NCBI GenBank assembly: GCA_032207245.1
Contig: CM063507.1
Coordinates: 96,980,694 to 97,044,693 of the forward strand
Reading direction: 5' to 3'
Origin: Pardosa pseudoannulata
Taxonomy: Eukaryota; Arthropoda; Arachnida; Araneae; Lycosidae
DNA: 64,000 nt
Each line of letters begins with the position of its first letter. Within the stretch, counting starts at the first letter, position 1. Position numbers and translations under genes: made by a program. Below are positions 23,317 through 34,256 of the stretch, one piece after another. The notes beneath the pieces are model-generated. The model was not told where the DNA came from, searched no databases, and was given only the letters and a program-made list of their open reading frames with translations.

Positions 23317-24720
23317 TTTCCGTTCGCAGTTATTTCGCAAATTTCTAATATGGGATGCAAATGTGAGTCTTTTGTCAAATATTAAGCCAAGAAAATTTAC
23401 CTCATCTACTAATTTGAACTTATTGCCATATAACTGGATTTCTGGATCAAGGTGCAAACTTCTTTTTTTACAAAAATGCACACAACGGGTCTTTGAACTA
23501 GAAAAGTTGAAACCATTATCGCTCGCCCACTTACTGACTTTGTTAACTGCACTCTGGAGTTGTCTATTAATTGACCCTCATATCAGCTCCTTCACAAGAA
23601 ATATGGAGTTCGTCCACATACAAGTTTCCTCTAACGGAGGATGGTATCTCATTTAAAATCCCGTTTATTGCTACAATAAACAAGGTCACACTTAATACGC
23701 TTCCCTGAGGGACCCCCCCTTCTTGGATGAAACTGCGAGAAAGAGAATTTCCAACGCGAACTTTGAAATTCCTTAAAGCCAAAAAATTTTGTATAAAAAT
23801 AGGCATATTGCCACGCAACTCTAAATTATAAAGGTTCTGTAAAATGCCATGCCGCCAAGTGCGATCATATGCCTTTTCAATATCAAAGAAAACGGAAACC
23901 AGATGATTTCTTGTAACGAAAGTATTCCGGATTCTGGTTTCTAAGTCTGTCATATTGTCTAAAGTGCCCCTTCCATGACGGAAACCGCTCTGGTAATTGG
24001 ATAGACAGTTGTTTTCCTCCAGGTAATAAATAAGACGAACGTAAATCATTTTTTCTAGAATCTTGCATAAACAGTTTGTCAAAGCAATTGGACGGTAGCT
24101 AAGAGGATTTGTGGGGTCTTTATCAGGTTTGAGTATGAAGATTACAATAGCCTCTCTCCATGAAGAAAGGAAAGGTATGTTCTCTCCAGATCCTATTGTA
24201 TAATTTTAGCAAATTTATTATGGAAACCGAAGAAAGGTTTTTTATCATTGTGTAGGATATATTATCAGGACCAGCAGAAGATTTATGAATATTATGTAAA
24301 GCTCTATTTAATTCAATGATGGTAAATCTGTATTGTAAGGAAAATTTTCTTTTGTTTTGAAATTTATGGGTTTTTACTCGACAACAGTTTTGAGTTTTAT
24401 AAAAGAAGGTGAACTATTTATGCAAGAAGAAATATTGGCTAATGATGAGGCTATTGTGTTGGCTATGTCATCAGGAGAAGAAATGGAGTCATTATTATAA
24501 TTTAAAATGGGAATCTGATGGTTTGGGTAAATGCCATAACAACGGTTAACTTTATCCCATAAGTCTTTACTAGAAAGGGTGTTAGAAATACTATTAACAT
24601 AGTTAATCCACGAATCTCTCTGGCTATGTCTTAAAGTGCGGCAGAAAATACTTTTGCACTTTTTATAATTTATGAAGTTTTCAGTGGTAGGATGTCGTTT
24701 AAACACTGAAAACGCTTTAA
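23317..24720 (-). pseudogene. Non-LTR element B ORF2, N-terminal RT part
   Basis: The minus strand encodes, from 24720 down, AFSVFKRHPTTENF, then the RT core with NCLCKILEKMIYVRLIYYL, FFDIEKAYDRTW, EGGVPQGSVLSVTLF and NLYVDELHIS, then NCERK at the nested-element junction. The catalytic YVDD reads YVDE. Frame changes near 24090-24370 and 23480-23570 break the chain. With 18775-20106 this is one split gene. Confidence 0.85.
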
Positions 24721-25600
24721 TTTTTCCTACCCAAGCTTTAGAAATAACGAAACTAGTGTTAAAGGTGGTCTGGGATGTTTTGAACCTGAAATATGCCACG
24801 GCTCCAAAGGATTTTAATGAAGCATCTGAGAATACATGCAACTGTATATTTTCTCCACTTACAGCATTGGGAAAGTAATATTGCGGAATATTTAAATTCC
24901 GTAGTTATTTAATTTCACTACACCACTTTAACCACCTTTCTTTAAGTTCTCCAGGAATTTCTTCATCCCATTCAACACCAAGTTACCACAGCTCTTGCAA
25001 GAGGTACTTGATTAGAGTTAAGAAAAGGGAAATTAATCCCGACGGATCAAACAATTTGGCGGCTGTGTGAAGAACATTCCTCTTCCTGCACATATTATAT
25101 AAATTCAACAATAATGACTTTCAATTAATGCTTAGAGCGTCTTCGATGTTATTCCAGTTGAGACTTTTAGACGTATCAGAGTGTTCATTTATTTGAATTA
25201 AATTGGAATTCTTCTACAAATGTTTTAGTTCCCCAGAATTAGTGTTAATTTTCTTGATAGTCATGTTCGCGTCTTTCAAAATTAAAACAGCATCAGCAGA
25301 GTTCAAATGCTTCTTGAACAATGCAACTTTCGTAAATGACGTTGTCCACATTTAGTGCTTTAGTTAATATTTCATAAGCCAAGGGATGTGTGTTTTCATA
25401 CGCTTTAAGATTTTAATTATTGCTGCTAAAACATAAGGGGAGCATGCGACTCCAAAATAATGTGTATTAAAATGACACATACTAATAGGTTGGTATTTGG
25501 TCACAATTTTTGTAATATAGAAAACATAAATAATTTCTGAAACATTTTGCAACTTCTAATTGAAAAAATACTTGCGCAATATACATTTTGATAGGAATCA
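24721..25600 (-). pseudogene. BEL/Pao retrotransposon RT/RNase H relic, copy B
   Basis: More complete than copy A. The minus strand encodes MCHFNTHYFGVACSPY, then AAKLFDPSG, LGVEWDEEIPGEL and finally LHVFSDASLKSFGAVAYF and TSFVISK, the start of the Pao RNase H domain. Several frame changes and a stop (LW*LG) make it non-functional. It abuts non-LTR element B at about 24720. Confidence 0.83.
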
Positions 25601-25694
25601 GGTTCTATACTGTCATCTATAATAGTCATCTCTCAAACCGATAAAATCTTCGAAATAGGGGGTATAGGAAATCGTCGTGATAACAAATACAAAG

Positions 25695-25990
25695 AAAAAG
25701 ATGAGCGATAGCTCAATTATGAATCTTAGAAATGGAGTGTCATGAGTTTGACGATGGATCAGGCCAATGACTTACCGTGTTCATAAATGAAATGTTAGGT
25801 TTGTGGTTAGAATGTCTCCAAATTCCCAAACGGTACCTACCTTTAGAGCCGGTAAGCCAAGCTTAGGGATTCATCTGTTAGATCCCTACTTTATATGGAC
25901 GAGGATACAATAGGGACATATTGCTCGACTTCCTTAACATACACGTGTTCCTGTAGTGGTGCTAAATATGTAACACCTGTAACGTAAGTG
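25695..25990 (+). mobile_element. Candidate tRNA-derived SINE, copy B
   Basis: Counterpart of 4052-4330, with TAGCTCAATTATG and GAGTTTGAC in place of the A and B boxes. About 38 bp immediately upstream (25657-25694) are absent from copy A. Confidence 0.35.
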
Positions 25991-26706
25991 AGTAGCTTGC
26001 GAAATATCACACAGTAAAATAAAATCGCCCAAGTTCATTTTCAAATTAAAATCTGACAATATTTGTTTTTAATCATTTCAAATATTTAATCTAAAAATCT
26101 GTTAAATCGGTTAAATTACTAATAATTATGTTATCTGATTAATGTAACTGAAGTTGTATGTCTCTGCACATATTCTAAATAAAGTTATAATTTATGTTTT
26201 TAAAATTCGCAAATTCTGATGTATGTATCAAATATTCTATAATGATCTGTATACTGATTAAAAATGAATAATTTCGCGATTTCATAAAAATTGTTACATT
26301 TGTTAAATGTAACAATATTTATATACATATATTACCAGTTTAAAGCCTTAAGATTTATTTTCAATATGCTACAAGATGTCAACTACACATATATAGATGA
26401 AGAAAAGCCTTAAGATTTTTTTAATTTTTATAATCCCAGCAGCAACATGCAGTCATCACTCTCGCAAGTAAGCTATCCTTCTCGTTGTTAAAATAATAAA
26501 AGAAAAAAACATTGCTACAAAGATGCAAATAAATAAATTTGCTCACAGAACAAAATAGCACATGCAGTATGAAATATAACAGTATAAAATCTGAAACATT
26601 CAGTTTGAGGATAAACAAGAAAAAAAAATTAAACACAAATAAATGTTCTAAACAAACAGAAGAGGATTGTTTAAACTAAAAAAACTATACAAATGAAATA
26701 CATATA
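25991..26706. other. Noncoding AT-rich DNA
   Basis: Mirrors 4331-5080. No gene seen. Confidence 0.6.
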
Positions 26707-27379
26707 CAGTCAAACTTTCGATAACTCGACTTCCTATAAGTCGAATAATCCGCTAACTCAAACTTTTAATCAAATCCCAAATCATTTCTATACTTCCCTT
26801 TAAAAAAATGTCTCGATAACTCGAAGTGAACATCTTCTAAGTCGAAGTTTTTGTGATAGATTTCCCCGGTAAAAAATACAATTGTGTTCAAAACTTCAAA
26901 TGCCAGTCTATTCTTGACCCTCGATAACGAAGGTTCTCGAAGGTCACGAGAAAGCACAGGAAAGCACAGGATTCACATCTTACAACAATACTTGTAGACC
27001 ACTGTAGGTACAGACAACACCCTATTTAACTGTGTTAAAAAATTAGGTGACTTTGTCAATGGCAACAACGTTAAAAAAAAAACTGCCTTTTTTCAATGAG
27101 ATTTACATGGTATGTATAATAATTAATATGTAATGAGGCCAAATTTCTTGAGTTTTAACAAACCTTTTGAACCCATTCTTCTTTTGTTGTTTACATAGGC
27201 TATTAAGAAATTGAAATGTGTACAACTATATTATGGCCCATTTCAAACCATATAAACCATGTTGACCCATCTTAAGTGCCAGTTGAAAGGAATGGTAGGT
27301 AACTTCGATAACTCGAACTTTGGATAAGTCGAATATTTTTAGGGGTCCCCCCAGACTTCGAGTTATCGAAGTTCGACTG
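26707..27379. mobile_element. pogo/Tigger-like MITE, copy B
   Basis: 673 bp, same TIR start CAGTCAAAC and TA flanks as 5081-5721. No transposase ORF. Confidence 0.85.
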
Positions 27380-28653
27380 TACTTTAAATTGTATACACTA
27401 ACAATAAGGAAAAATTTTTTCAGAATATAATGTTCAAAACGGTTCAAACTGTAATCCATTAACCAAGCAGACAATCATGTTTTAACACAGATTCAAAATT
27501 AAGACTTTTGAATTGCTAATAGACACTGCTTATTATAGTTCTATTCGATTAAGGATTATTTTTTCTTGTTATGCCATTCCATTTAAATGCGATTTTTTTT
27601 TTATATATATATGCAACCAATAATCCTGTTAATTCAACTTCAAAATTAATGATTTATTGTGTCTTAAAAGGAATAATGCAAAGCGCTTCGAATAGGATAA
27701 GACAGCTTTTTATAATTGTAATCATTGATATAAAATTGTATACAAATCTCAAAATTAAAACAACTATATATATATTCATTGTTAGTAAGAACTATATATA
27801 TTCCTTGTCATATTGCTAAGTTATCTTTCTGAGAGAAAACTTTAATTACATTTCAAATGTAACTTATTTTAACACTATAAAAAAAATCAACATTTAAGAA
27901 GAAATATAAAAAATATATATTTATATATAAAGACCTTTGAACAATACCATTAAGGAAATGAACTTTCAATTTGTAATATTCAGAAAATGTTGCAAGATTC
28001 TTGCAGTGATGACATTAATATCAGAGACAGTTTTCATAAAGAGCAATGTAAAATTGAAGCAAATCCCCAAAGCAAGTATGAATAAGCATTCAAGAAACAA
28101 TATGGTTTCTTTTATAACTGTTTGACATACAGTGACATCTACAAGGCATCAGTCAATTTATGCACCATAGTAAACTTTAAAGTCTCTAAGATATCAATAG
28201 TGGTCTTCATCAGCTGTTGCAGAATATTAAATCTTTTGATTATTTAACTTGTGCTGCTATTCTGGTTTGATTAGACTGTTCAAGATGCAGGCTTTTTTAT
28301 CATTATCATGGCAGCACTCCTGGCATACTCAGGAATGAAAGACCCAGAGGGTTGAGAGTTGAAAATACTAATTTTATTGAACAAAAACTCTGATACGATA
28401 AATATTAAAATATGCTCTAAAACTTTTATTGTAACTATTATTTTACAAATTGAAGTTAGTTTTCTTACAATTACAAACCTTTTTTTACTGTTGTTGTGTA
28501 CCAATGCAAGTTGTACCTTTACTTTGGTATTAATTTCATAGAACTAATTTCATTTGGTATTAATTTTGGAGATTCTGGAGTAGTTGGCATGCCTGTCTGA
28601 GCAGTATGAGAACAAAGATGATTTGTCAACATATAGCTCTGAGAAAATGTTTC
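27380..28653. other. Noncoding 3' flank of ZF2
   Basis: Mirrors 5722-7016. The decayed last finger and C-terminal tail of ZF2 lie at about 28550-28653. Confidence 0.6.
28425..28430 (-). promoter_or_regulatory. Possible polyadenylation signal of ZF2
   Basis: AATAAA on the minus strand about 225 bp past the stop, at the same relative place as behind ZF1. Confidence 0.35.
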
Positions 28654-29898
28654 TTACATACAAGAAAATGGTTTTTCCCCAATATGAGAACGAAGATGTG
28701 CTTTTAATTTAGAATTTTCAGAAAATTTTTTATTGCATACATCACAAGAAAACGGTTTCTCTCCAGTATGGGAACGAAGATGTCTTTTTAAATTAGAACT
28801 GTCAGAAAATGCTTTCTTGCATATATCACAAGAAAATGGTTTCTCACCAGTATGGGAATGAAGATGTCTTTTTAAGTCAGAACTCTGAGAAAATGCTTTC
28901 TTGCATACATCACAAGAAAATGGTTTCTCACCACTATGGGAATGAAGATGTCTTTTTAATTGAGAACTCTGAGAAAATACTTTCTTGCATACATCACAAG
29001 AAAATGGTTTTTCGCCAGTATGGGAATGATGATGTCTTTTTAATTGAAAACTCTGAGAAAATGCTTTCTTGCATACATCACAAGAAAATGGTTTTTCACC
29101 AGTATGGGAATGAATATGTCTTTTTAATTCAGAACTCTGAGAAAAGGCTTTTGTGCATACATGACAAGAAAATGGTTTCTCACCAGTATGTACACGAAGG
29201 TGTCCTTTCAAGTTGGAAATGTGAAAAAATGCTTTGTTACATACATCACAAGAAAATGGTTTCTCACCAGTATGGGAACGAAGATGTACTTTCAAGGCGA
29301 AACTACGAGAAAATGCTTTCATACATACATCACAAGAAAACGGTTTCTCACCAGTATGGGAACGAAGATGTACTTTTAATTTAGAACTCTTAGAAAATGA
29401 TTTCTTACATACATCACACGAAAATGGTTTCTCACCAGTATGGGAAAGAATATGTGCTTTCAAGCTATAACTATCACAAAATGCTTTCTCACATATACTG
29501 CAATGAAACAGTTTCTCACCAATATGGGAACAAAGATGGGCTTTCAAATTGGAATTCCGAGAAAATGCTTTCTTACATACATCACACGAAAATAGTTTCT
29601 CACCAGTATGGGAACGAAGATGTTTTTTTAAATTAGAACTGTTAGAAAATGCTTTCTTACATACATCACAAGAATATGGTTTCTCACCAGTATGTACACG
29701 AAGATGTGCTTTCAACTTGGAATTGTAAGAAAATGCTTTGTTGCATACATCACAAACAAATGGTTTATCTGGAGTATGGGAACTTAAATGCTTATCTAAG
29801 TGGAATTTTTCAGAAAATGATTTGCTGCATATATTACATGCAAATGAACTAACTATAGAATCTAGTAAATTAAAAAGGTTTAAATCCTTCTTATCCAT
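28654..29898 (-). CDS. ZF2: 14-finger C2H2 zinc-finger protein
   Basis: Intact 414-codon reading frame from ATG at 29898. Leader MDKKDLNLFNLLDSIVSS is followed by 14 C2H2 fingers, most of the form FSCDVCKKAFSxxSxLKRHLxSH with TGEKPF linkers; the first linker is TPDKPF. It ends FSCM within a fifteenth finger because of a 5-bp deletion that ZF1 shares. Compared with ZF1 it lacks a six-finger block after finger 2 and a five-finger block after finger 8, and has one extra finger near the end. Predicted nuclear, sequence-specific DNA binding. Partner and target are unknown. An upstream 5' UTR exon is possible but not identified. Confidence 0.9.
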   Translation of the reverse strand: MDKKDLNLFNLLDSIVSSFACNICSKSFSEKFHLDKHLSSHTPDKPFVCDVCNKAFSYNSKLKAHLRVHTGEKPYSCDVCKKAFSNSSNLKKHLRSHTGEKLFSCDVCKKAFSRNSNLKAHLCSHIGEKLFHCSICEKAFCDSYSLKAHILSHTGEKPFSCDVCKKSFSKSSKLKVHLRSHTGEKPFSCDVCMKAFSRSFALKVHLRSHTGEKPFSCDVCNKAFFHISNLKGHLRVHTGEKPFSCHVCTKAFSQSSELKRHIHSHTGEKPFSCDVCKKAFSQSFQLKRHHHSHTGEKPFSCDVCKKVFSQSSQLKRHLHSHSGEKPFSCDVCKKAFSQSSDLKRHLHSHTGEKPFSCDICKKAFSDSSNLKRHLRSHTGEKPFSCDVCNKKFSENSKLKAHLRSHIGEKPFSCM

Positions 29899-30872
29899 AT
29901 TAGCAACAAAGATTTTGACTAATACTGTATAAACTGCAGAGTTAATTGTGTTTGTCTGTTATTTTCAAGGTTATTTTTTTAAATACTCCTAAATAATGCA
30001 TAAGCCTATGATTATTGAGACATTACATAATTTGTTTATACACCAGTTTTAAACAAATGTCCATTACCTATAATTACTTTATAAAATTCTCCATCTCTCC
30101 ACTGCAGATTTTGTACACTATTTTATTCTGAGGTCCATATAAATATAGCCCCTATATATGTTTTTTTTTTTTGTTTTTGTTTTTTTTTAAACATATATTA
30201 AAATTCTAACCTTTTCAATAATTATTTACAAAGGTAAAAATTTCTTCATTGCAATTCCTTATACACAGAAATCAATTCAGTATTTAGTTGAAGTCTCCAG
30301 TACCAATTGTAGAGAAACATTCTGATATGAATATATCTGTAAAAGAAAAAAAAAAGATATACTGCAGTTTAAATTTTGTCTAAATGAGGGTGGGAAGAAT
30401 AAATTTCACAATGTCAGATATTAACTGTCATTTAAATAGTACATAACTGTTTTGAAGCAGAGATGTAATGCTTTTTTTTTTTTTTTTTTTTACCAAGTCA
30501 AAAGTTAGTGAGATGTTTGAAATTGCTGATTTTATTCATTATAACTGATAAGCAGTGACCAATTTTTGTATAGTAATTGACAAAAAAAAAAAAAAAACAA
30601 AAAAAAAAAAAAAAAAAAAACAACATTAATTTATGTAGAATTACAACGTTTTGTTTTGTTTTTACTGTAATTCTGCAATACTGAAAATTGTAAGTAGACT
30701 TTGGAGTGTATTTCATCAACTTCTAAAATGAGAAGTAGTCAAGGCTGAATTAAATTTTGAAATGTGTTAGCTTTTAAACTATCATCCCTTTCTTAGTTAT
30801 ATACATACATTAAGGTAAAAATACTTAAAATAAATATGTAATAAAATACTGCATCATCAGCAATACTGGCAA
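29899..30872. other. Noncoding 5' flank of ZF2
   Basis: Mirrors 9103-10059. Long A/T runs at 30160-30190 and 30580-30622 differ in length from copy A. Confidence 0.5.
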
Positions 30873-31145
30873 GACAGCCCTTTGGGGGCTTTGATCTTTC
30901 TCTGAAGTCTCTCCCTATCAATCCTTCTTCCAGAAACAGACCTCCAGTTTCTAGCCTTCACCGCAGCAAAATCTTCCTCCAGGTAGTCACTTGATCTTTT
31001 CTTGGGTCTTCCTCGCAATCTTTCAAACAAAGGAGTTGCATTGAAGACCTTAATTGATATTTATTCTCTATGCATTTATTCTGAAGAGGTGGCCTGCCCA
31101 TTTCATTCTAATTTGAAGGACTTGATAATGTCCTCATCTTTATAG
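30873..31145 (-). pseudogene. RTE-type non-LTR ORF C-terminal relic, copy B
   Basis: Counterpart of 10060-10326 with the same GRPKKR segment and internal stops. Confidence 0.6.
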
Positions 31146-32722
31146 ATTTGTATAATTCAAAGTAATAACTCTTTTGCTGGTGTTGTTTCCCATGACAGCA
31201 GCAAAAAATATTTTACTAAAGAAATGACTATTATACTGCAACTATAATGCATACTATAATGAATAAACTATTATACAACCTTTTATTTTAAATCTTTTTT
31301 TATCATGAAAAAGCTTGATGAATACTTAATGAATGTTGCTATAAAGAATATAAGCAGTATTTATTTGAGTGTGCTTTGGGCTATAAAACATGAAAGTAGA
31401 ATTTGTATGTTTCTTTCATTATATATTATGCTTATTTTGTCAACCTTGAAATATGTAGAAATTGAAGTAAAAACTAACTATATCTTTGTTACTTTTTGTA
31501 GATTTTATAGCAAAATATGCTTGTTAACTAATTGCAAAAGGACCAATCCATAAACTGTATTATTTGAAGTATGAAATCATGCTGCTAGGCTTGTAAACAT
31601 GCAAGTAGAGAACATACCCCCTATTCATTTTTTATTTGCAACTACTCATTCATACCTACCAAAACCAACAAGTACTACACATGATCCAGCATGTTATTAA
31701 ATATTATGTGAATGCAAAATAATCTTATCATTAAAAATACCTATCTGATTTCTTTATGATAATGAAATTGAAAATTAAAGATATGGAAAAGGTTTGGATT
31801 TCACTTATCTGGAACTGAGAAGTGTATAACTGCAACTAATACAACATTTATTAAGGTTTTTTTGGTAAATTCCAAGTTCCGGGGGCCCCTCCGCCATGTT
31901 TTTGGTGCTATTCTTGTACAAGTGATCGCCAAATTGTCACCAAGTGATGCTTACAATTTGTTTCTTAAGTTTATACCCGATTTCAAAGCATATTTTGAAC
32001 AAAAAAGTATTTGAAATTTTGTTAAGATGAATACAAATTTAAATTTGAGTTTTTAATGTATTTAAAGGCACTTTTATACTGTTTATTAAACTAAACAGCG
32101 CAGAATTTTTGCAATAAATGCAAATTAAATAAAATATAAGCATTAGTTGGCTATATTTGGGCAATTATGCTTATAAAATATTTTGTTATATTTATAAAAT
32201 ACGGTTGTTATTTAATGAAATTATTTTCAAACTAACAAAAGATTAAAAAGTACGATACAAATTACTTCTAGAAATTATTAGCTTAAAATCGAAATATAAT
32301 GAACGGAGACTAAATGTTTTAAATAAATAATAAATTTTTAGCTTAAAATTCTGAAGATAGTAAGGAAGTGAAATAATTTTTCTTATCTAAGTGAGGTAAA
32401 GCTCCCCTTGATCTTCCGTAACAATAACGGTAGAGGGTCGTAATAAAATTACTTTTATTACTTAGCGTATCACTTTTAACAATGTAGTACACTATAAAAT
32501 GATATAGTTTAAAAATATTTCTTCTTTATTTTGTATTAAATGAAGACACAATTTTGAATAAAGTTCAAAAAGCAGTAAATAAAAAAATATAAATGTGAAT
32601 TATAACATCACTTGTTACTCTTCGAAAATTAAGCATAAAATATAAAATAAATAAAGCGCTAACCTAATTAAAGTATCCTGAGTTGTTGGTGGATATACAC
32701 ATTTGATCTCATTTAAAAAATC
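31146..32722. other. Noncoding, duplicated in copy A
   Basis: AT-rich DNA. At 31976-31988 it contains the empty target site of the transposon nest found in copy A. Confidence 0.6.
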
Positions 32723-33013
32723 CTAAAAAGCATCTTGCAGATTTTCTTTCATTTTCCTCCACATAAATTCACAAAGGTACGAATCAAATTGATTTTCACA
32801 CTTGCGAAGGGATCTGTTAATTGAGCTCCACAAGCCCTCAATTGTATTGGTGTGAGCTCCAGTATTAAATTTAAAAATGAAAAAAAAATACCACAAGAGC
32901 TCAGGTAAAATGGACAAAACTCCAGAGCACAGCCAAAATGGACAAAGACTTGAAATGGAGTCTAGAAAATCCAAATTCAGCAGTCTTGGAGTATTGTTAG
33001 TTACAGGAACCAA
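32723..33013 (-). pseudogene. Merlin-like (IS1595/ISXO2-type) transposase relic, copy B
   Basis: A 96-codon frame on the minus strand ends FNTGAHTNTIEGLWSS, then YLCEFMWRKMKEN. The TGAHTNxIEGxW and YLxEFMWR pair is characteristic of IS1595-type DDE transposases, which eukaryotic Merlin elements encode. The N-terminal part and the earlier catalytic residues are not recognisable, so this is a fragment. Intact flanks or TIRs were not found. Confidence 0.6.
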
Positions 33014-33419
33014 TAAAGGTCAAATATTCATATCACGTGTCATTTCTCCCAATACCCTAAAATAAAGGTGCCAATTGACACCCCCACCTTTTTTAGGGGG
33101 TGGTGGTGGAAGAGTCCAAAAAGAAGAGCAAGGTTTGCCAGAAAATAGGGTTCTAGAATTTGGCGATTTCTCCCATGCTTGGCATCTACACCAAACTGGG
33201 TTCTGGGGGCCCCCAAACTGGGAAACAGCAGGTGTTTTTTGTTACTTTAAAATTAAGCATTTTAAAGGAGATCTCAGAAGAAGAAAATTACAATTTACAA
33301 GAGCTTATTCAGAATTATAAATTTGCTTGCTCAGACTTGTTAGTTTTGTGGGAGGAACACTATGCTGTACTGTTACAGAAGGACTCTGCTTAAAGTCAAA
33401 TATGGATGATTATGAACAT

Positions 33420-33496
33420 CCATGGAAGAGTGGGATTCAAACCCACTAACTCTGGTTCTGAAGAGCAGTACACTACCCACTTAGCCATACAGGCTG
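33420..33496 (-). other. tRNA-like sequence, copy B
   Basis: The minus strand has TGGCTAAGTGGG (A box) and GGTTTGAATCC (B box, one mismatch), 40-odd bases apart, with a perfect 5-bp T stem (GTGGG/CCCAC). The putative anticodon stem has a mismatch, the loop would present UCA, and the acceptor halves do not pair. It is therefore a tRNA pseudogene or SINE head. A third, worse relic is near 49440-49485 in the ZF3 unit. Confidence 0.5.
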
Positions 33497-33564
33497 TTAA
33501 AAAAGAACATTCTCAAAAGAAAGCTTTTCCAAAAATATAAAATATTAGTTTTATTCCTGTATAG

Positions 33565-34256
33565 CAATGGTTCTTAACCTTATTCCAATTCTGGGCATAT
33601 CTGATTAGCAGGAAATCGTTGGTGAGCAGTGTTTAAAAAAAAAAAAAAAAAAAATATCTTAATATTCTTTTATTTTATTGCAATCATAATCATGATAAAC
33701 AATATCCTACACTGAGAAGGTAACAAAAAATTCAAAACAGTTACATTTAATGCATGTTATTCTCTATTTTTTTCAAAGTCACAAGGAGTATAATATTTTC
33801 AATCTCATAGCATAAAGATTGCTATTGTTGATTTAGTTGAGTTCATTATTGAAAACAACAATTCCCATAAATAAGTGGAGCTGAAACTGGATTTTAATTT
33901 GCACGTTTCTTTCTTCAAATAGCGATATTTTTTATCTTTGGCAAGATCATAAATATTTCAATTAAGTCTGAATGATTTTAATATGTCAGTCTGAATATGT
34001 ATAATCTCATCTACAATTGGAGATGCTTCTTCCTAAATAATTTTCCTCAGGAATATAAAATACCAGAAATATTAATTTGAGGATTGAATGGGTATACAAA
34101 AAGTGGAGCCACTGGCTCAATAATCGAAAATTGCTGGTAGGCCATGGGTTAGCCAAAGGTGATATTGATATAGTATATAACAGACAGTTGCAGATGCACA
34201 AAAATTGTTTCATGGACATGTTGGCATCTGCAGGAAAGGAGTTAAGAATCTTTCTG
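33565..34256. mobile_element. hAT-like non-autonomous element, copy B
   Basis: Counterpart of 16188-16876. The left end is CAATGGTTCTTAACC, the right end GAGTTAAGAATCTTTCTG. Confidence 0.5.

Larger units (their letters stand above)
18415..24720 (-). mobile_element. Non-LTR retrotransposon B, split by a nested DNA element
   Basis: Minus-strand element with its 3' tail (GGTT)4 at 18415-18430, a 3' stem-loop at 18441-18471, then RNase H and RT coding sequence up to 20106. The nested CAGACAC element occupies 20113-23310. Coding resumes at 23317 and runs to about 24720, where the retrotransposon sequence stops inside the linker between endonuclease and RT and BEL/Pao sequence begins. The element is thus 5' truncated. 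No target duplication is visible. It lies between the two halves of the segmental duplication. Confidence 0.85.

Noticed and set aside
33420..33496. Functional tRNA gene
   Set aside because: A and B boxes are good, but the acceptor stem does not pair and the anticodon stem has a mismatch.
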